From the NCBI RefSeq assembly GCF_010509575.1, contig NZ_CP048437.1, forward strand, positions 558,001-622,000: 64,000 nucleotides of DNA. Direction: 5' to 3'. The notes beneath the pieces were generated by a model, which was given only the letters and a program-made list of their open reading frames with translations, had not been told where the DNA came from and did no database searches. The position numbers and the translations under genes are program-made. Positions 33,497-42,440 of the stretch are shown here, piece by piece; position 1 is the first letter of the stretch; every line of letters begins with the position of its first letter. The stretch is from Faecalibacterium duncaniae. Its GTDB lineage: Bacteria; Bacillota; Clostridia; Oscillospirales; Ruminococcaceae.

Positions 33497-34885
33497 ATGG
33501 ATCAGGCATTGAATCAGAAGATCGACGCCTTTATTGCGGCGAACAAGGAGCAGATTCTGGAGGACATCGCGGCGCTGGTGGCCATCAACAGTGTGGAGGG
33601 CACCCCGACCGAGGAAGCTCCCTTTGGTGAGGGCCCCCGCGCGGCGCTGGACAAGACGCTGGAGCTGGCTGCAGGCATGGGTCTGGCGACCCGCAACTGC
33701 GAGAACTACATCGGCTATGCCGAGCTGGCCGGTGCAGACCCCGAGAAGTATCTGGCAACCATCTGCCATGTGGATGTGGTGCCCGTGGGCAACGGCTGGA
33801 GCCAGGAACCCTTCAAGATGCAGATCCGGGACGGCTGGATGATCGGCCGTGGTGTGGCCGATGACAAGGGCCCCATGGTGGTTACCCTGTACGCCCTGAA
33901 GTTCCTCAAGGAGGAGGGCGTTTCCCTGCGGTATCCCATCCGCGCAATGGTTGGCGACAACGAAGAGACCCACATGAACGATGTGGAATATTACCTCAAG
34001 AACTACCCGGCCCCGGTGTTCTGCTTCACCCCGGATGCAGAGTTCCCGGTGTGCAACGGTGAGAAGGGCCATTTCGGTGCGGAGCTGGTCAGCCCGGTGT
34101 GCAACGGCGAGATCAAGGAGTTTGAGGGTGGCGTTGCCAACAATGCAGTCCCCGACCGCGCCAGCGCACTGGTGGAGACTGACATCACCAAGCTGAAGAA
34201 TGCCCCCAACATCACGCTGGAGCCGGAAGGCAATGGGGTTCGTATCCGGGGCTGGGGCAAGAGCGGCCATGCCGCCATGCCCGAGGGCACGGTCAACGCC
34301 ATCGGTCTGGTGGTGAACTACCTGCTGGACAACGGCCTGTGCAACGATGCAGAGCGCGCCTATCTGGAAGCCCTGAAAAAGCTGCACGCTTCCACCGCAG
34401 GCACCGGCCTGGGCATCGACTGCGCCGACGGCCCCTTCGGCCCCCTGACCATCATCGGCGGCCGCATCTTCATGCGAGAGGGCCGGATCGTCCAGACCAT
34501 GGACAGCCGTTACCCCACCTGCACCAACGCCGAGAAGATGAAGGAGCAGATCAAAGCTGCCATTGGCACGGGTGCTTCTCTGGAGAAGGCCGAGGGTGCC
34601 GAGCCCTTCTATATCGCAGCCGATACCCCCGCCATCAAGGCCTGCATCGAGACCTACAACGAGGTCACCGGCGAGAATGCCACGCCCTTTACCATGGGCG
34701 GCGGCACCTATGCCCGCCACTTCCCCTATGCGGTGAGCTTTGGCCCCGAGCACGAGGACATGGTGCTGCCTGAGTTCGGCGGCCCGATGCACGGTGCCAA
34801 CGAGGCAGCTCCCATCGATAAGCTGCTGGAGGCCCTGAAGATCTACATCATCGCCCTGCTGCGGCTGGAGGAGATCGACTTCTGA
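33497..34885 (+). CDS. pepV: M20 family dipeptidase (PepV/Sapep-like)
   Basis: A 462-aa di-zinc peptidase. Metal ligands are seen in CHVDVVPVG (HxD, near residue 90), GVADDKGP (near 122) and GDNEETHMND (near 157, with the catalytic Glu). A lid domain interrupts the catalytic domain as in PepV. It should cut dipeptides in the cytosol. The ATG at 33497 is preceded by AAGGA; the frame opens 11 codons earlier inside the promoter dyad. It overlaps the next gene by one base (TGATG). Confidence 0.9.
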   Translation: MDQALNQKIDAFIAANKEQILEDIAALVAINSVEGTPTEEAPFGEGPRAALDKTLELAAGMGLATRNCENYIGYAELAGADPEKYLATICHVDVVPVGNGWSQEPFKMQIRDGWMIGRGVADDKGPMVVTLYALKFLKEEGVSLRYPIRAMVGDNEETHMNDVEYYLKNYPAPVFCFTPDAEFPVCNGEKGHFGAELVSPVCNGEIKEFEGGVANNAVPDRASALVETDITKLKNAPNITLEPEGNGVRIRGWGKSGHAAMPEGTVNAIGLVVNYLLDNGLCNDAERAYLEALKKLHASTAGTGLGIDCADGPFGPLTIIGGRIFMREGRIVQTMDSRYPTCTNAEKMKEQIKAAIGTGASLEKAEGAEPFYIAADTPAIKACIETYNEVTGENATPFTMGGGTYARHFPYAVSFGPEHEDMVLPEFGGPMHGANEAAPIDKLLEALKIYIIALLRLEEIDF

Positions 34886-35304
34886 TGAACGTTCTGGTCA
34901 TTGACGGCCAGGGCGGCGGTCTGGGCCGCCAGCTGGTGGCGGCCATCTCTGCCGCCTGCCCGGAAGCCCGGCTGACCGCCGTGGGCACCAACAGCCTTGC
35001 GACTTCGGCCATGCTCAAGGCGGGGACGGTCCGCGCCGCCACCGGCGAGAACGCCGTGGTCGTGAACTGCCGCATCGCGGATGTTATCGTGGGGCCCATC
35101 GGTATTGTGATCGCTGACGCGCTGCTGGGCGAGATCACCCCCGCCATGGCAGCGGCAGTCTGCCAGAGCCCCGCCCGGCGGGTGCTGGTGCCCATCAACC
35201 ACTGTGAGAACATCGTGGTGGCCGTGCCCGACCAGCCCATCGGCCAGCTGGTGGCGGCAGCGGCACAAAAGGTCAAAGAATTGGCTGAAACTCCTTGTAA
35301 ATAA
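34885..35304 (+). CDS. DUF3842 family protein
   Basis: A 139-aa protein with an N-terminal nucleotide-binding-like loop (MNVLVIDGQGGGLGRQLVAA). VGTNSLATSAMLKAG and INHCENIVVAVP are typical of the DUF3842 family, found in clostridia with no known function. Its ATG overlaps the pepV stop by one base, so it is coupled to pepV. A terminator follows. Confidence 0.85.
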   Translation: MNVLVIDGQGGGLGRQLVAAISAACPEARLTAVGTNSLATSAMLKAGTVRAATGENAVVVNCRIADVIVGPIGIVIADALLGEITPAMAAAVCQSPARRVLVPINHCENIVVAVPDQPIGQLVAAAAQKVKELAETPCK

Positions 35305-35307
35305 CAG

Positions 35308-35354
35308 AAAAGCAGCTGCGTTCCGTGTGTGCGGAGCGCAGCTGCTTTCGTTTT
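35308..35354. terminator. Terminator of the pepV operon, usable on both strands
   Basis: AAAGCAGCTGCG and CGCAGCTGCTTT, with an inner CTCCGC-like stem, then CGTTTT. On the other strand TTTTC follows. Confidence 0.85.
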
Positions 35355-35445
35355 GCAGAAGCTTTGTGCAGTTTTTGCGGATAGTACCGCCATGCCAGCG
35401 GCTCCCCTATGAGGAAAGCTGGCACGCAAAGTGGGACAGAAAGGT

Positions 35446-36117
35446 TCAGCGCTGCTGTTTCTGGATGACCTCGTGGATGCTGGGGGGCACATCCCCCTGT
35501 GCGTCCTTTTCCAGCCTGCTGATGCGGCGGTCCAGCTCGGTGAGGCGCTGGGCCATGACATCCGGCAGATCTTGCTGGTCCAGGTCATCGGCGGGGTTGA
35601 CGGCCTTGTTGTTGATGCGCACCACCTCGGCGGGCACGCCCACGGCGGTGCAGTTGGCGGGCAGGTTGCGCAGCACAACGCTGCCTGCGCCGATGCGGGC
35701 GTTATCGCCGATATACACCGGGCCCAGCACCTTGGTGCCCGCGCCGATCAGCACATTGTTGCCCAGGGTGGGGTGGCGCTTGCCGGTGTCCTTGCCGGTT
35801 CCGCCCAGCGTCACGCCGTGGTAGATGGTGCAGTTGTCGCCGATCACGGTGGTCTCGCCGAACACGATGCCCATGCCGTGGTCGATGAACAGGCACCTGC
35901 CGATCTGGGCACCGGGGTGAATCTCGATGCCGGTCTTGTGGCGGCCATGCTGGCTGACCCAGCGGGCAAGGAAAAAGTGCCCGTGCTCATACAGCCAGTG
36001 GGCAATGCGGTGGTAGACCAGGATATGGAAGCCGGGGTACAGCAGGATGACCTCCAGCACACTGCGTGCGGCGGGGTCTTTGCGCTGGATGTTCCGTGCG
36101 TCCTCCAATAAGCTCAT
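35446..36117 (-). CDS. cysE: Serine O-acetyltransferase
   Basis: Makes O-acetylserine from serine and acetyl-CoA, the direct substrate of CysK at 63.3 kb. 223 aa, the shorter EpsC/CysE type. The left-handed beta-helix hexapeptide repeats run from about residue 65 to 160 ([20 protein letters not shown], then [20 protein letters not shown]). The catalytic His lies in FIDHG. The C-terminal 40 residues are charged and helical. Monocistronic, on the minus strand. The leader carries a small AGCCGC/GCGGCT hairpin before the ribosome site. Confidence 0.95.
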   Translation of the reverse strand: MSLLEDARNIQRKDPAARSVLEVILLYPGFHILVYHRIAHWLYEHGHFFLARWVSQHGRHKTGIEIHPGAQIGRCLFIDHGMGIVFGETTVIGDNCTIYHGVTLGGTGKDTGKRHPTLGNNVLIGAGTKVLGPVYIGDNARIGAGSVVLRNLPANCTAVGVPAEVVRINNKAVNPADDLDQQDLPDVMAQRLTELDRRISRLEKDAQGDVPPSIHEVIQKQQR

Positions 36118-36346
36118 GTGGGAAACCCTCCCTTTTTGTTCAGCCGCCTCGGTGCGGCTCTCTCTTTTTGACAGATACTATAATAACACATGCAAACTTC
36201 AATGTACAGTACTTTGGTAGGAATTGACGGAGAAAAATCCCCCTCCGCGCAGGGATTATGGGGCGGGAAACGGGTTTTCGGTAGAGTAGCCAAAATTCCG
36301 GGAGATACAGCCAAAACCTTTTCACACAGGAATCTTACAGAAAGCA
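36118..36346. other. Divergent gap between cysE and the pyr leader
   Basis: It holds the cysE promoter (36175-36202, minus) and about 140 bases to the pyr promoter in which I see no gene, repeat or operator. Confidence 0.6.
36175..36202 (-). promoter_or_regulatory. Probable promoter of cysE
   Basis: Minus strand TTGAAG (36197-36202) and TAGTAT (36175-36180), 16-base spacer. The -10 is imperfect. Confidence 0.5.
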
Positions 36347-36376
36347 TTGACACATTTTGCGTTTCTATGATAAAAT
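36347..36376 (+). promoter_or_regulatory. Promoter of the pyr leader and pyrC
   Basis: TTGACA (36347-36352) and TAAAAT (36371-36376), 18-base spacer. Transcription should start near 36383. Confidence 0.82.
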
Positions 36377-36416
36377 ATAACGAAAACAAATGCGAAGGAA
36401 AAGGAGAAGCGGACGA

Positions 36417-36503
36417 ATGCTGTCAAAAATGAATGCTGAACTGAAAAAGCAGTTTGCAGCCGTTTTTGCGGTGGGCTCCGTGTTTCCTTTTTTCGCTTTT
36501 TGA
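36417..36503 (+). CDS. 28-aa pyr leader peptide
   Basis: The ATG is 10 bases after AGGAG. The peptide starts MLSKMNAELKKQ and ends in VFPFFAF, encoded by a U-rich stretch (TTTCCTTTTTTCGCTTTTTGA). The TGA stop (36501-36503) overlaps the first bases of the attenuator stem, so a ribosome finishing the leader would keep the terminator from forming. This matches the layout of the enterobacterial pyrBI leader, where low UTP slows polymerase in U tracts and lets the ribosome catch up. No PyrR-binding loop is seen. An internal ATG at 36429 is a possible alternative start. Confidence 0.72.
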   Translation: MLSKMNAELKKQFAAVFAVGSVFPFFAF

Positions 36504-36535
36504 ACTTTTCCGTTTGTGGAAAAGTTCTTTTTTTT
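36502..36535 (+). terminator. Attenuator before pyrC
   Basis: GAACTTTTCC pairs perfectly with GGAAAAGTTC over a 6-base loop, followed by eight T. It lies between the leader peptide and pyrC. Confidence 0.92.
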
Positions 36536-36600
36536 GCCTGTCCGCGGGCTGCAATGCCTGCATCCGCCCATCCGAAATACGAACAGGGAGGTAAAAGAAT

Positions 36601-37791
36601 ATGCTGCTCATCAACGCTGTAAACGCTGCGGGCCGCCCGGTGGAGCTTTTCGTGAAAGACGGAAAGATCGCCGCCGTGGGTCAGGATCTTTCCGCACTGG
36701 CCGGGGAGGGGGAGACTGTCCTCGATGCAGGCGGTCTGACCGTGCTGCCCGCCTTTGTGGACCTGCACTGCCACTGGCGCACCCCGGGCTTTGAATATAA
36801 GGAGGACATTGCCACCGGAAGCATGGCTGCGGCCGCAGGCGGCTACACCTTTGTCAACCTGATGCCCAACACAAAGCCGGTCTGCTCCTCTGCCGCACAG
36901 GCAGCTATGGTGGAACAGAAGGCCGCCGAGGTGGGCCTGTGCGATGTGAACCAGACTGTTTCCATCACCGAGAACTTTGACGGCAAGACCATCGACCACC
37001 TCAAGACCTTACCCGCCAGCGTGAAGTTCATCACCGAGGATGGCCACGGTGTGCAGGACAACGCCACCATGGCCCGGGCCTTTGCCATCTGCACCCAGCG
37101 GGACATCACCGTGATGAGCCACGCCGAGGATATGGAGATCAGCCCCTGGGACTACCGGCTGGCCGAAGACCTGGAGACCGTGCGCAACTGCTGGCTGAGC
37201 GAGTACTACCAGACCAGGCTGCACATGTGCCACGTTTCCACCCGTGGCGCGCTGGAGGCCATCCAGATGGCAAAGCTGCGCGGCGCACCCGTGACCTGCG
37301 AGGTGACCCCGCATCACCTGTGGTTCAACAATGAGACCTGCGATTACCGGGTCAACCCGCCCATCCGCACCGCGGATGATGTGCAGGCACTCATCGACGG
37401 TATCCGTTCCGGTGTGGTGGATGCCATTGCCACCGACCACGCTCCCCACTCCGAGGAAGACAAGCTGAAGGGCATGGCCGGTATGGTGGGCAGCGAGACC
37501 GCCTTTGGGGTCTGCTACACCAAGCTCTGCAGGGAAGAGGGCCTGCCGCTGGAACTGCTGGTGCACCTGATGAGCACCCGCCCGGCAGAGATCCTGGGCC
37601 TTGCCAAGGGCCAGCTGGAGCCCGGCTACGATGCAGACTTCGTGCTGGTGGATCTCGACACCCCCTACACCGTGGACAAAGAAAAGCTGCACTCCAAGAG
37701 CCATAACTGCCCCTTTGACGGTGCACAGCTCTACGGCAGGGTCTATGCCACCATCAAGGGCGGCAAGCTGACCTATCAGGCTGAGGAGTAA
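36601..37791 (+). CDS. pyrC: Dihydroorotase
   Basis: Closes carbamoyl aspartate to dihydroorotate, third step of UMP synthesis. 396 aa; zinc amidohydrolase. Metal site residues lie in DLHCHWRTPG (HxH, near residue 57), in two single-His positions further on (MSHAED near 176, CHVSTRG near 210) and in ATDHAPHSEEDK (near 278). GGGAGG precedes the ATG by 8 bases. It is the first structural gene behind the attenuator. The preceding enzyme gene, pyrB, is not in the window. Confidence 0.95.
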   Translation: MLLINAVNAAGRPVELFVKDGKIAAVGQDLSALAGEGETVLDAGGLTVLPAFVDLHCHWRTPGFEYKEDIATGSMAAAAGGYTFVNLMPNTKPVCSSAAQAAMVEQKAAEVGLCDVNQTVSITENFDGKTIDHLKTLPASVKFITEDGHGVQDNATMARAFAICTQRDITVMSHAEDMEISPWDYRLAEDLETVRNCWLSEYYQTRLHMCHVSTRGALEAIQMAKLRGAPVTCEVTPHHLWFNNETCDYRVNPPIRTADDVQALIDGIRSGVVDAIATDHAPHSEEDKLKGMAGMVGSETAFGVCYTKLCREEGLPLELLVHLMSTRPAEILGLAKGQLEPGYDADFVLVDLDTPYTVDKEKLHSKSHNCPFDGAQLYGRVYATIKGGKLTYQAEE

Positions 37792-37800
37792 TGCACTGAG

Positions 37801-37940
37801 GCCCTCTCCGTCATCGCTTGCGCGATGCCACCTCTCCCAAAGGGAGAGGCAATTGCGGCTCACGGCCAGCTGCTGCTGAGCCTGGGATATGCATAAGCTC
37901 TCCCTTTTGGGAGAGCTGGACGCGAAGCGGCCTGAGAGGG
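37801..37940. repeat. Dispersed double-hairpin repeat inside the pyr cluster
   Basis: Ends GCCCTCTCCGTC and inverted CCTGAGAGGGC. Hairpins: CATCGCTTGCGCGATG, CCTCTCCCAAAGGGAGAGG, CTCTCCCTTTTGGGAGAG and a degenerate right stem. It lies between pyrC and pyrF. Confidence 0.85.
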
Positions 37941-38018
37941 CGAGGACGCTGACAAAAAGCCAACACAACAAAGAAATATAGATAATAAAAGAGAGACAGA
38001 TACAGGAGGAACCCGACA

Positions 38019-38885
38019 ATGACAAACATGGACAAGCTTTACGAAGCAGTTGCAGCCCGCGGCCCGGTGTGTGTGGGCCTGGACACTGATTTCAGCTACC
38101 TGCCCGCTGACTTTGTGGACACCACCCTGACCAAGGGGGAAAACATCGTTCGCTTCAACAAGAAGCTCATCGATGCCACCAAGGCTGTGGCTGGCTGCTA
38201 CAAGGTGCAGATCGCATACTACGAGTCCCTGGGTCTGGAGGGCATGAAGGCCTACGCCGAGACCCTGGCCGCTGTCCGCGAGGCCGGTATCCCTGTCATC
38301 GCCGATATCAAGCGCGGCGATATCGCCAAGACCGCCGAGATGTACGCCATGGGCCACTTCACCGGCGACTTCGAGGCTGATTTCGTCACCCTGGCCCCCT
38401 ACATGGGTCTGGATTCCATCAGCCCCTACCTGCCCTATGCCGAAAAGCAGGGCAAGGGCATGTTCGTCCTCTGCCGCACCTCCAACGGCGGTGCCAAGGA
38501 CTTTGAGTATGAGAAGCTGGCAGACGGCCGCCACGTCTACGATCTGGTGGGCGACAAGCTGAACGCTCTGGGCAAGGACTACATGGGCGAGCACGGCTAC
38601 TCCTCCATCGGTCTGGTCATCGGCGGCACCCACATCGAGGAGGCCACCGAGATCCGCGCCAAGTATCAGGACAGCTTCTTCCTCATCCCTGGCTACGGCG
38701 CACAGGGCGGAAAGGCGGAGGATATTGCCCAGTACCTGACCAAGGGCAACGGCGGCGTGGTCAACTCCAGCCGCGGCATCCTGCTGGCCTACAAGAAGCA
38801 GCCCGGCGTGGCCTTTGATGAGGCCGCTTACAACGAGTGTGTGAACATGAAGGAGGCCATTGCTCATGCGTGCAGCCTGCTGTGA
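38019..38885 (+). CDS. pyrF: Orotidine 5'-phosphate decarboxylase (family 2)
   Basis: Decarboxylates OMP to UMP, the last step. 288 aa, longer than the common 230-aa form and typical of the second subfamily. CVGLDTDFSYLP at the N-terminus and the catalytic ADIKRGDIAKT (DxKxxD, near residue 92) are present. CAGGAGGA precedes the ATG. The pyrK gene begins within its last 20 bases. Confidence 0.95.
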   Translation: MTNMDKLYEAVAARGPVCVGLDTDFSYLPADFVDTTLTKGENIVRFNKKLIDATKAVAGCYKVQIAYYESLGLEGMKAYAETLAAVREAGIPVIADIKRGDIAKTAEMYAMGHFTGDFEADFVTLAPYMGLDSISPYLPYAEKQGKGMFVLCRTSNGGAKDFEYEKLADGRHVYDLVGDKLNALGKDYMGEHGYSSIGLVIGGTHIEEATEIRAKYQDSFFLIPGYGAQGGKAEDIAQYLTKGNGGVVNSSRGILLAYKKQPGVAFDEAAYNECVNMKEAIAHACSLL

Positions 38886-39639
38886 AGCTACCGTTCTGAG
38901 CCATGAGAGCATCCTGCCGGACATCCGGCTCCTGCGTGCCCTCTGGCCTGACCGGGAACATGCCCCCCACGCCGGGCAGTTCTTTACCCTGCGTGCCTGG
39001 GGTGCCGATGAGGCTCCCTTCCTGTCCCGCCCCATCAGCGTGCACAAGTGGGAGCCGGAGACCCAGACCATTGAGTTCCTGTATCAGGTCATCGGCGAGG
39101 GCACTCACAAAATTGCCCAGCTGAAGACCGGCGATACCTTCCAGCTGACCGGCCCCATGGGCAACGGCTTTGATATCCCGGCCCTGGCCGAACAATACCA
39201 TAAGATCGCCGTGGTGGGCGGCGGCATTGGCACCGCCCCCATGTATCAGGTCACCCGGGAACTGGCAGCTGCCGGTGTTAAGCCGGACGTGTTCTTCGGC
39301 TTCCGGGATACCCCCTACTGCATGGAAGAGTACCGCTCCATCGCAAATGTGGTAAAGGTCTCCACCGATACCGGCGCGGTGGGCTTCCACGGCTTTGTGA
39401 CCCAGCTGTATGACCCGGCAGATTACGATGCAGTGCTGATCTGCGGCCCCACCGTGATGATGAAAAACGCCGCCCGGATCTGTGCCGAAAAGGGCACCCC
39501 CTGCTTCGTGAGCCTGGAAAAGAAGATGGCCTGCGGCATTGGTGCCTGCCTTGGCTGCACCTGCGAGACCAAGGGCGGCGAGGGCAAGAGCGTGTGCAAG
39601 AATGGCCCGGTCTTTGATGCAACGGAGGTGTTCTTCTGA
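38866..39639 (+). CDS. pyrK: Dihydroorotate dehydrogenase, electron-transfer subunit
   Basis: Passes electrons from PyrD to NAD+ through FAD and a [2Fe-2S] cluster. 257 aa. FAD-binding RPISV (near residue 55) and the NAD loop GGGIGTAPM (near 120) are visible. The cluster Cys are in ACGIGACLGCTC and SVCKNGP near the end. The ATG at 38866 has AAGGAGG 9 bases upstream; a TTG two codons earlier is less likely. It overlaps pyrF by 20 bases and pyrD by one, so production is tightly coupled. Confidence 0.94.
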   Translation: MRAACCEATVLSHESILPDIRLLRALWPDREHAPHAGQFFTLRAWGADEAPFLSRPISVHKWEPETQTIEFLYQVIGEGTHKIAQLKTGDTFQLTGPMGNGFDIPALAEQYHKIAVVGGGIGTAPMYQVTRELAAAGVKPDVFFGFRDTPYCMEEYRSIANVVKVSTDTGAVGFHGFVTQLYDPADYDAVLICGPTVMMKNAARICAEKGTPCFVSLEKKMACGIGACLGCTCETKGGEGKSVCKNGPVFDATEVFF

Positions 39640-40565
39640 TGGCTGACCTGAAAACAAACCTGCTGGGCTTTGTGATGAACAGCCCGGTCATCGGTGCTTC
39701 CGGCACTGTGGGCTACGGCGTGGAGTACGAGGAACTGGCCGATTTTTCCAAGATCGGCGGCATCTCCGGCAAGGGCCTGACCCTGCACGGCCAGTACGGC
39801 AACAAGGGCGAGCGCCTGTGGGAGACCCCCTCCGGCCTCATCAACAGCATCGGCCTGCAGAACCCCGGCGTTCAGCATTTCATTGACGTGGAACTGAACG
39901 AGATGCTGGAGCTCAAGCAGAAATACGGCACAGTGGCCATTGCCAACTTGGGCGGACACAGTGAGGAAGAGTATGTTGAGGGCGCGGCTCTGCTGAGCGA
40001 GAGCGCTGTGGACATCGTGGAGCTGAACATCTCCTGCCCCAACGTCAAGGTGGGCGGCATGGCCTACGGCGTGAAGGCCGAGGCTGCCGGTGAGGTGGTG
40101 CGGATGGTCCGCGCGGCCTGCAAAAAGCCCCTGATGGTCAAGCTGAGCCCCCAGGCAGAGAACATCCCTGAGATGTGCAAGGCTGTGGAGGCCGCCGGTG
40201 CGGATGCCATCAGCCTGACCAACACCTTCCAGGCCTGCGCCATCGATCTGGAAAAGCGCAAGCCGGTGTTCAACAACATCTTTGCCGGTCTGTCCGGCCC
40301 GGCGGTGCGGCCCATTGCCCTGCGCATGGTCTGGCAGGCTGTGGGTGCCGTGAACATTCCGGTGGTGGGTCTGGGCGGCATTGCCACCGGCCGCGACGCA
40401 CTGGAATTCATCATGGCAGGTGCCACGGCGGTACAGGTGGGCGCGGCAAACTTTGCCAACCCCCGCGCCATGGAGACCATTGCCGACGAGATGGCACAGT
40501 GGATGGATGCCCACGGCGTGAAAACGCTGGAGGAGATCCGCGGCTGCGCCCGAAATGCTGAATAA
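39639..40565 (+). CDS. pyrD: Dihydroorotate dehydrogenase, catalytic subunit (class 1B)
   Basis: FMN enzyme that oxidises dihydroorotate to orotate. 308 aa. Class 1 is shown by the catalytic Cys in ELNISCPNVK (near residue 133), and the adjacent pyrK makes it class 1B (NAD-linked). GLGGIATGRDALEFIMAGAT (near 247) holds the FMN phosphate. TGATG overlap with pyrK. Confidence 0.96.
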   Translation: MADLKTNLLGFVMNSPVIGASGTVGYGVEYEELADFSKIGGISGKGLTLHGQYGNKGERLWETPSGLINSIGLQNPGVQHFIDVELNEMLELKQKYGTVAIANLGGHSEEEYVEGAALLSESAVDIVELNISCPNVKVGGMAYGVKAEAAGEVVRMVRAACKKPLMVKLSPQAENIPEMCKAVEAAGADAISLTNTFQACAIDLEKRKPVFNNIFAGLSGPAVRPIALRMVWQAVGAVNIPVVGLGGIATGRDALEFIMAGATAVQVGAANFANPRAMETIADEMAQWMDAHGVKTLEEIRGCARNAE

Positions 40566-40627
40566 TCAAGCTGATATACCAGAATAACCACGGCTTATGC
40601 GTATAAAGCGAAAATTTGCGCATAAAT

Positions 40628-40656
40628 TTGCAATTACTGCAAAAGCGTGGTACAAT
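40628..40656 (+). promoter_or_regulatory. Promoter of pyrE-carA-carB
   Basis: TTGCAA (40628-40633) and TACAAT (40651-40656), 17-base spacer, in the only sizeable gap after pyrD. No attenuator is seen behind it. Confidence 0.78.
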
Positions 40657-40701
40657 ACCGTTCAAAAGATATTTTTCATAAAAAAGAGAGGGAGAACTAC
40701 A

Positions 40702-41295
40702 ATGAGTGAAGCACTTGAAATTCTGAAGAGCTGTGACGCATTCCTGGAGGGCCATTTCCTGCTCTCCTCCGGCCGCCATTCCAGCGCATACTGCCAGATG
40801 GCCTACCTGCAGCAGTACCCTGACCGCTGCGCCGAGGTAATGAAGGCTGTGGCCGATCAGATCAAGAAGCTGGATGTGGATGTCATCGTGGGACCTGCCA
40901 TGGGCGGCATCGTCTATGCTTACGAGCTGGCCCGCCAGACCGGCAAGCGCGCCATCTTCACCGAGCGCGTGGACAATGTGATGACCCTGAAGCGCTTTGC
41001 CATCCATCCGGGTGAAAAGTGCATCATTGCTGAGGACGTTGTCACCACCGGCATCTCCTCCCTGGAGACCAAGCGCGTGATCGAAGAGGCCGGCGGCATC
41101 TGCCTGGGCATCACCTGCGTGGTGGACCGCACCAAGCCCGAGGCTCCGTCTCCCATTCCCATCCTGGCCAGCGCCCTGAAGCTGGACCTGCCTAACTACG
41201 CACCCGAGGAGTGCCCCATCTGCAAGGAGGGCAAGCTGCCTCTGGTGCACCTGGGTAGCCGCAAGATGAAGCAGGAAGCCAAGCAGACCCTGTAA
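40702..41295 (+). CDS. pyrE: Orotate phosphoribosyltransferase
   Basis: Joins orotate to PRPP to give OMP. 197 aa, normal length. The PRPP-binding motif is IIAEDVVTTGISS (near residue 110). GAGGGAG precedes the ATG at 40702; the longer frame from 40597 would start upstream of the promoter and is rejected. First gene of a second pyr transcription unit. Confidence 0.95.
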   Translation: MSEALEILKSCDAFLEGHFLLSSGRHSSAYCQMAYLQQYPDRCAEVMKAVADQIKKLDVDVIVGPAMGGIVYAYELARQTGKRAIFTERVDNVMTLKRFAIHPGEKCIIAEDVVTTGISSLETKRVIEEAGGICLGITCVVDRTKPEAPSPIPILASALKLDLPNYAPEECPICKEGKLPLVHLGSRKMKQEAKQTL

Positions 41296-41329
41296 CTTGA
41301 CAACAACCGTGTTGAAACAAGGAGTACCT

Positions 41330-42439
41330 ATGAACGCTTATCTTCTTTTGGCAAACGGCATGGTCTTTGCAGGCCAGTCAGTGGGTGCTGAGGGCGTTAC
41401 CGTGGGCGAAGTCGTCTTTGCCACCGGTATGGTGGGCTTTGAAGAGACCCTGACCGACCCCAGCTACTACGGCCAGATCATCACCCAGACCTATCCCCTC
41501 ATCGGCAACTACGGCATGAACAAGGACGATATGGAGTCGGACCGCATCTGGGCCAAGGGCTACATTGTGCGCGAGGCCTGCACCACCCCCTCCAACTGGC
41601 GCTGTGAGGAGACGTTGGACAGCTTTTTGAAGAAAAACAATACCATCGGCATCGAGGGCATCGACACCCGCCACCTGACCCGCATCATCCGGGAGAGCGG
41701 TGTGATGAACGGTGCCATCCTGACCACCTTTGACCCCGCTGACCCTGCCAACAAGGCCGAGACGGAGAAGCTGCTGGAGACCATCCGCGCCTATGCCGTG
41801 ACGGATGCTGTCAAGAGCGTGACCTGCGAGAAGCCCGAGGTCTTTCACGAGAAGGGCGAGACCCACATCGTGCTGATGCACTACGGCTGCAAGCGCAATA
41901 TCGTGCGCTGCCTGGTCAAGCGCGGCTGCAAGGTAACGGTGATGCCTGCCTTTGCCACCGCTGAGGAAGTGGCTGCCCTGAATCCGGACGGCATCATGCT
42001 GTCCAACGGCCCCGGCGACCCTGCCGAGCCGGTGGAGGTCATTGAGAACCTGAAGCAGATCTTTGCGCTGGGCATCCCCACCTTCGGCATCTGCCTGGGC
42101 CACCAGCTCAGCGCTCTGGCCGCCGGTGCCAAGACCATGAAGCTGAAGTATGGCCACCGCGGTGCCAACCAGCCTGTCACTGATTTTGAGTCGGGCCGCA
42201 CCTTCATCACCAGCCAGAACCACGGCTATGCGGTCGTGGGCGAGGAGCTGCCCGCCGAGATGGGCGAGGTGGCACAGGTGAACGCCAACGACGGCACCTG
42301 CGAGGGCATCAAGTACAAGAAGTGGAACTGCTTCACGGTCCAGTTCCACCCGGAAGCCAACGGCGGCCCCAAGGATACGGAGTTCCTGTTCGACCGCTTC
42401 CTGAACAACGTCAAAGCAGCAAAAAAGGAGGTGCGCTGA
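41330..42439 (+). CDS. carA: Carbamoyl-phosphate synthase, small (glutaminase) subunit
   Basis: Releases ammonia from glutamine for CarB. 369 aa. The class I amidotransferase domain is C-terminal, with the nucleophile in GICLGHQLSA (near residue 260) and the His/Glu pair in FHPEAN (near 348). The ATG at 41330 is 5 bases after AAGGAG; an earlier in-frame start at 41297 lacks a site. It is one base short of touching carB. Confidence 0.96.
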   Translation: MNAYLLLANGMVFAGQSVGAEGVTVGEVVFATGMVGFEETLTDPSYYGQIITQTYPLIGNYGMNKDDMESDRIWAKGYIVREACTTPSNWRCEETLDSFLKKNNTIGIEGIDTRHLTRIIRESGVMNGAILTTFDPADPANKAETEKLLETIRAYAVTDAVKSVTCEKPEVFHEKGETHIVLMHYGCKRNIVRCLVKRGCKVTVMPAFATAEEVAALNPDGIMLSNGPGDPAEPVEVIENLKQIFALGIPTFGICLGHQLSALAAGAKTMKLKYGHRGANQPVTDFESGRTFITSQNHGYAVVGEELPAEMGEVAQVNANDGTCEGIKYKKWNCFTVQFHPEANGGPKDTEFLFDRFLNNVKAAKKEVR

Positions 42440-42440
42440 A

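Noticed and set aside
35390..35440. A tenth copy of the hairpin repeat after the pepV operon
   Set aside because: Only GCTCCCCTATGAGG and scattered similarity remain; neither stem pairs well enough to call it.
40597..40701. A longer pyrE start at 40597
   Set aside because: It begins upstream of the TTGCAA-17-TACAAT promoter; the ATG at 40702 has a ribosome site.
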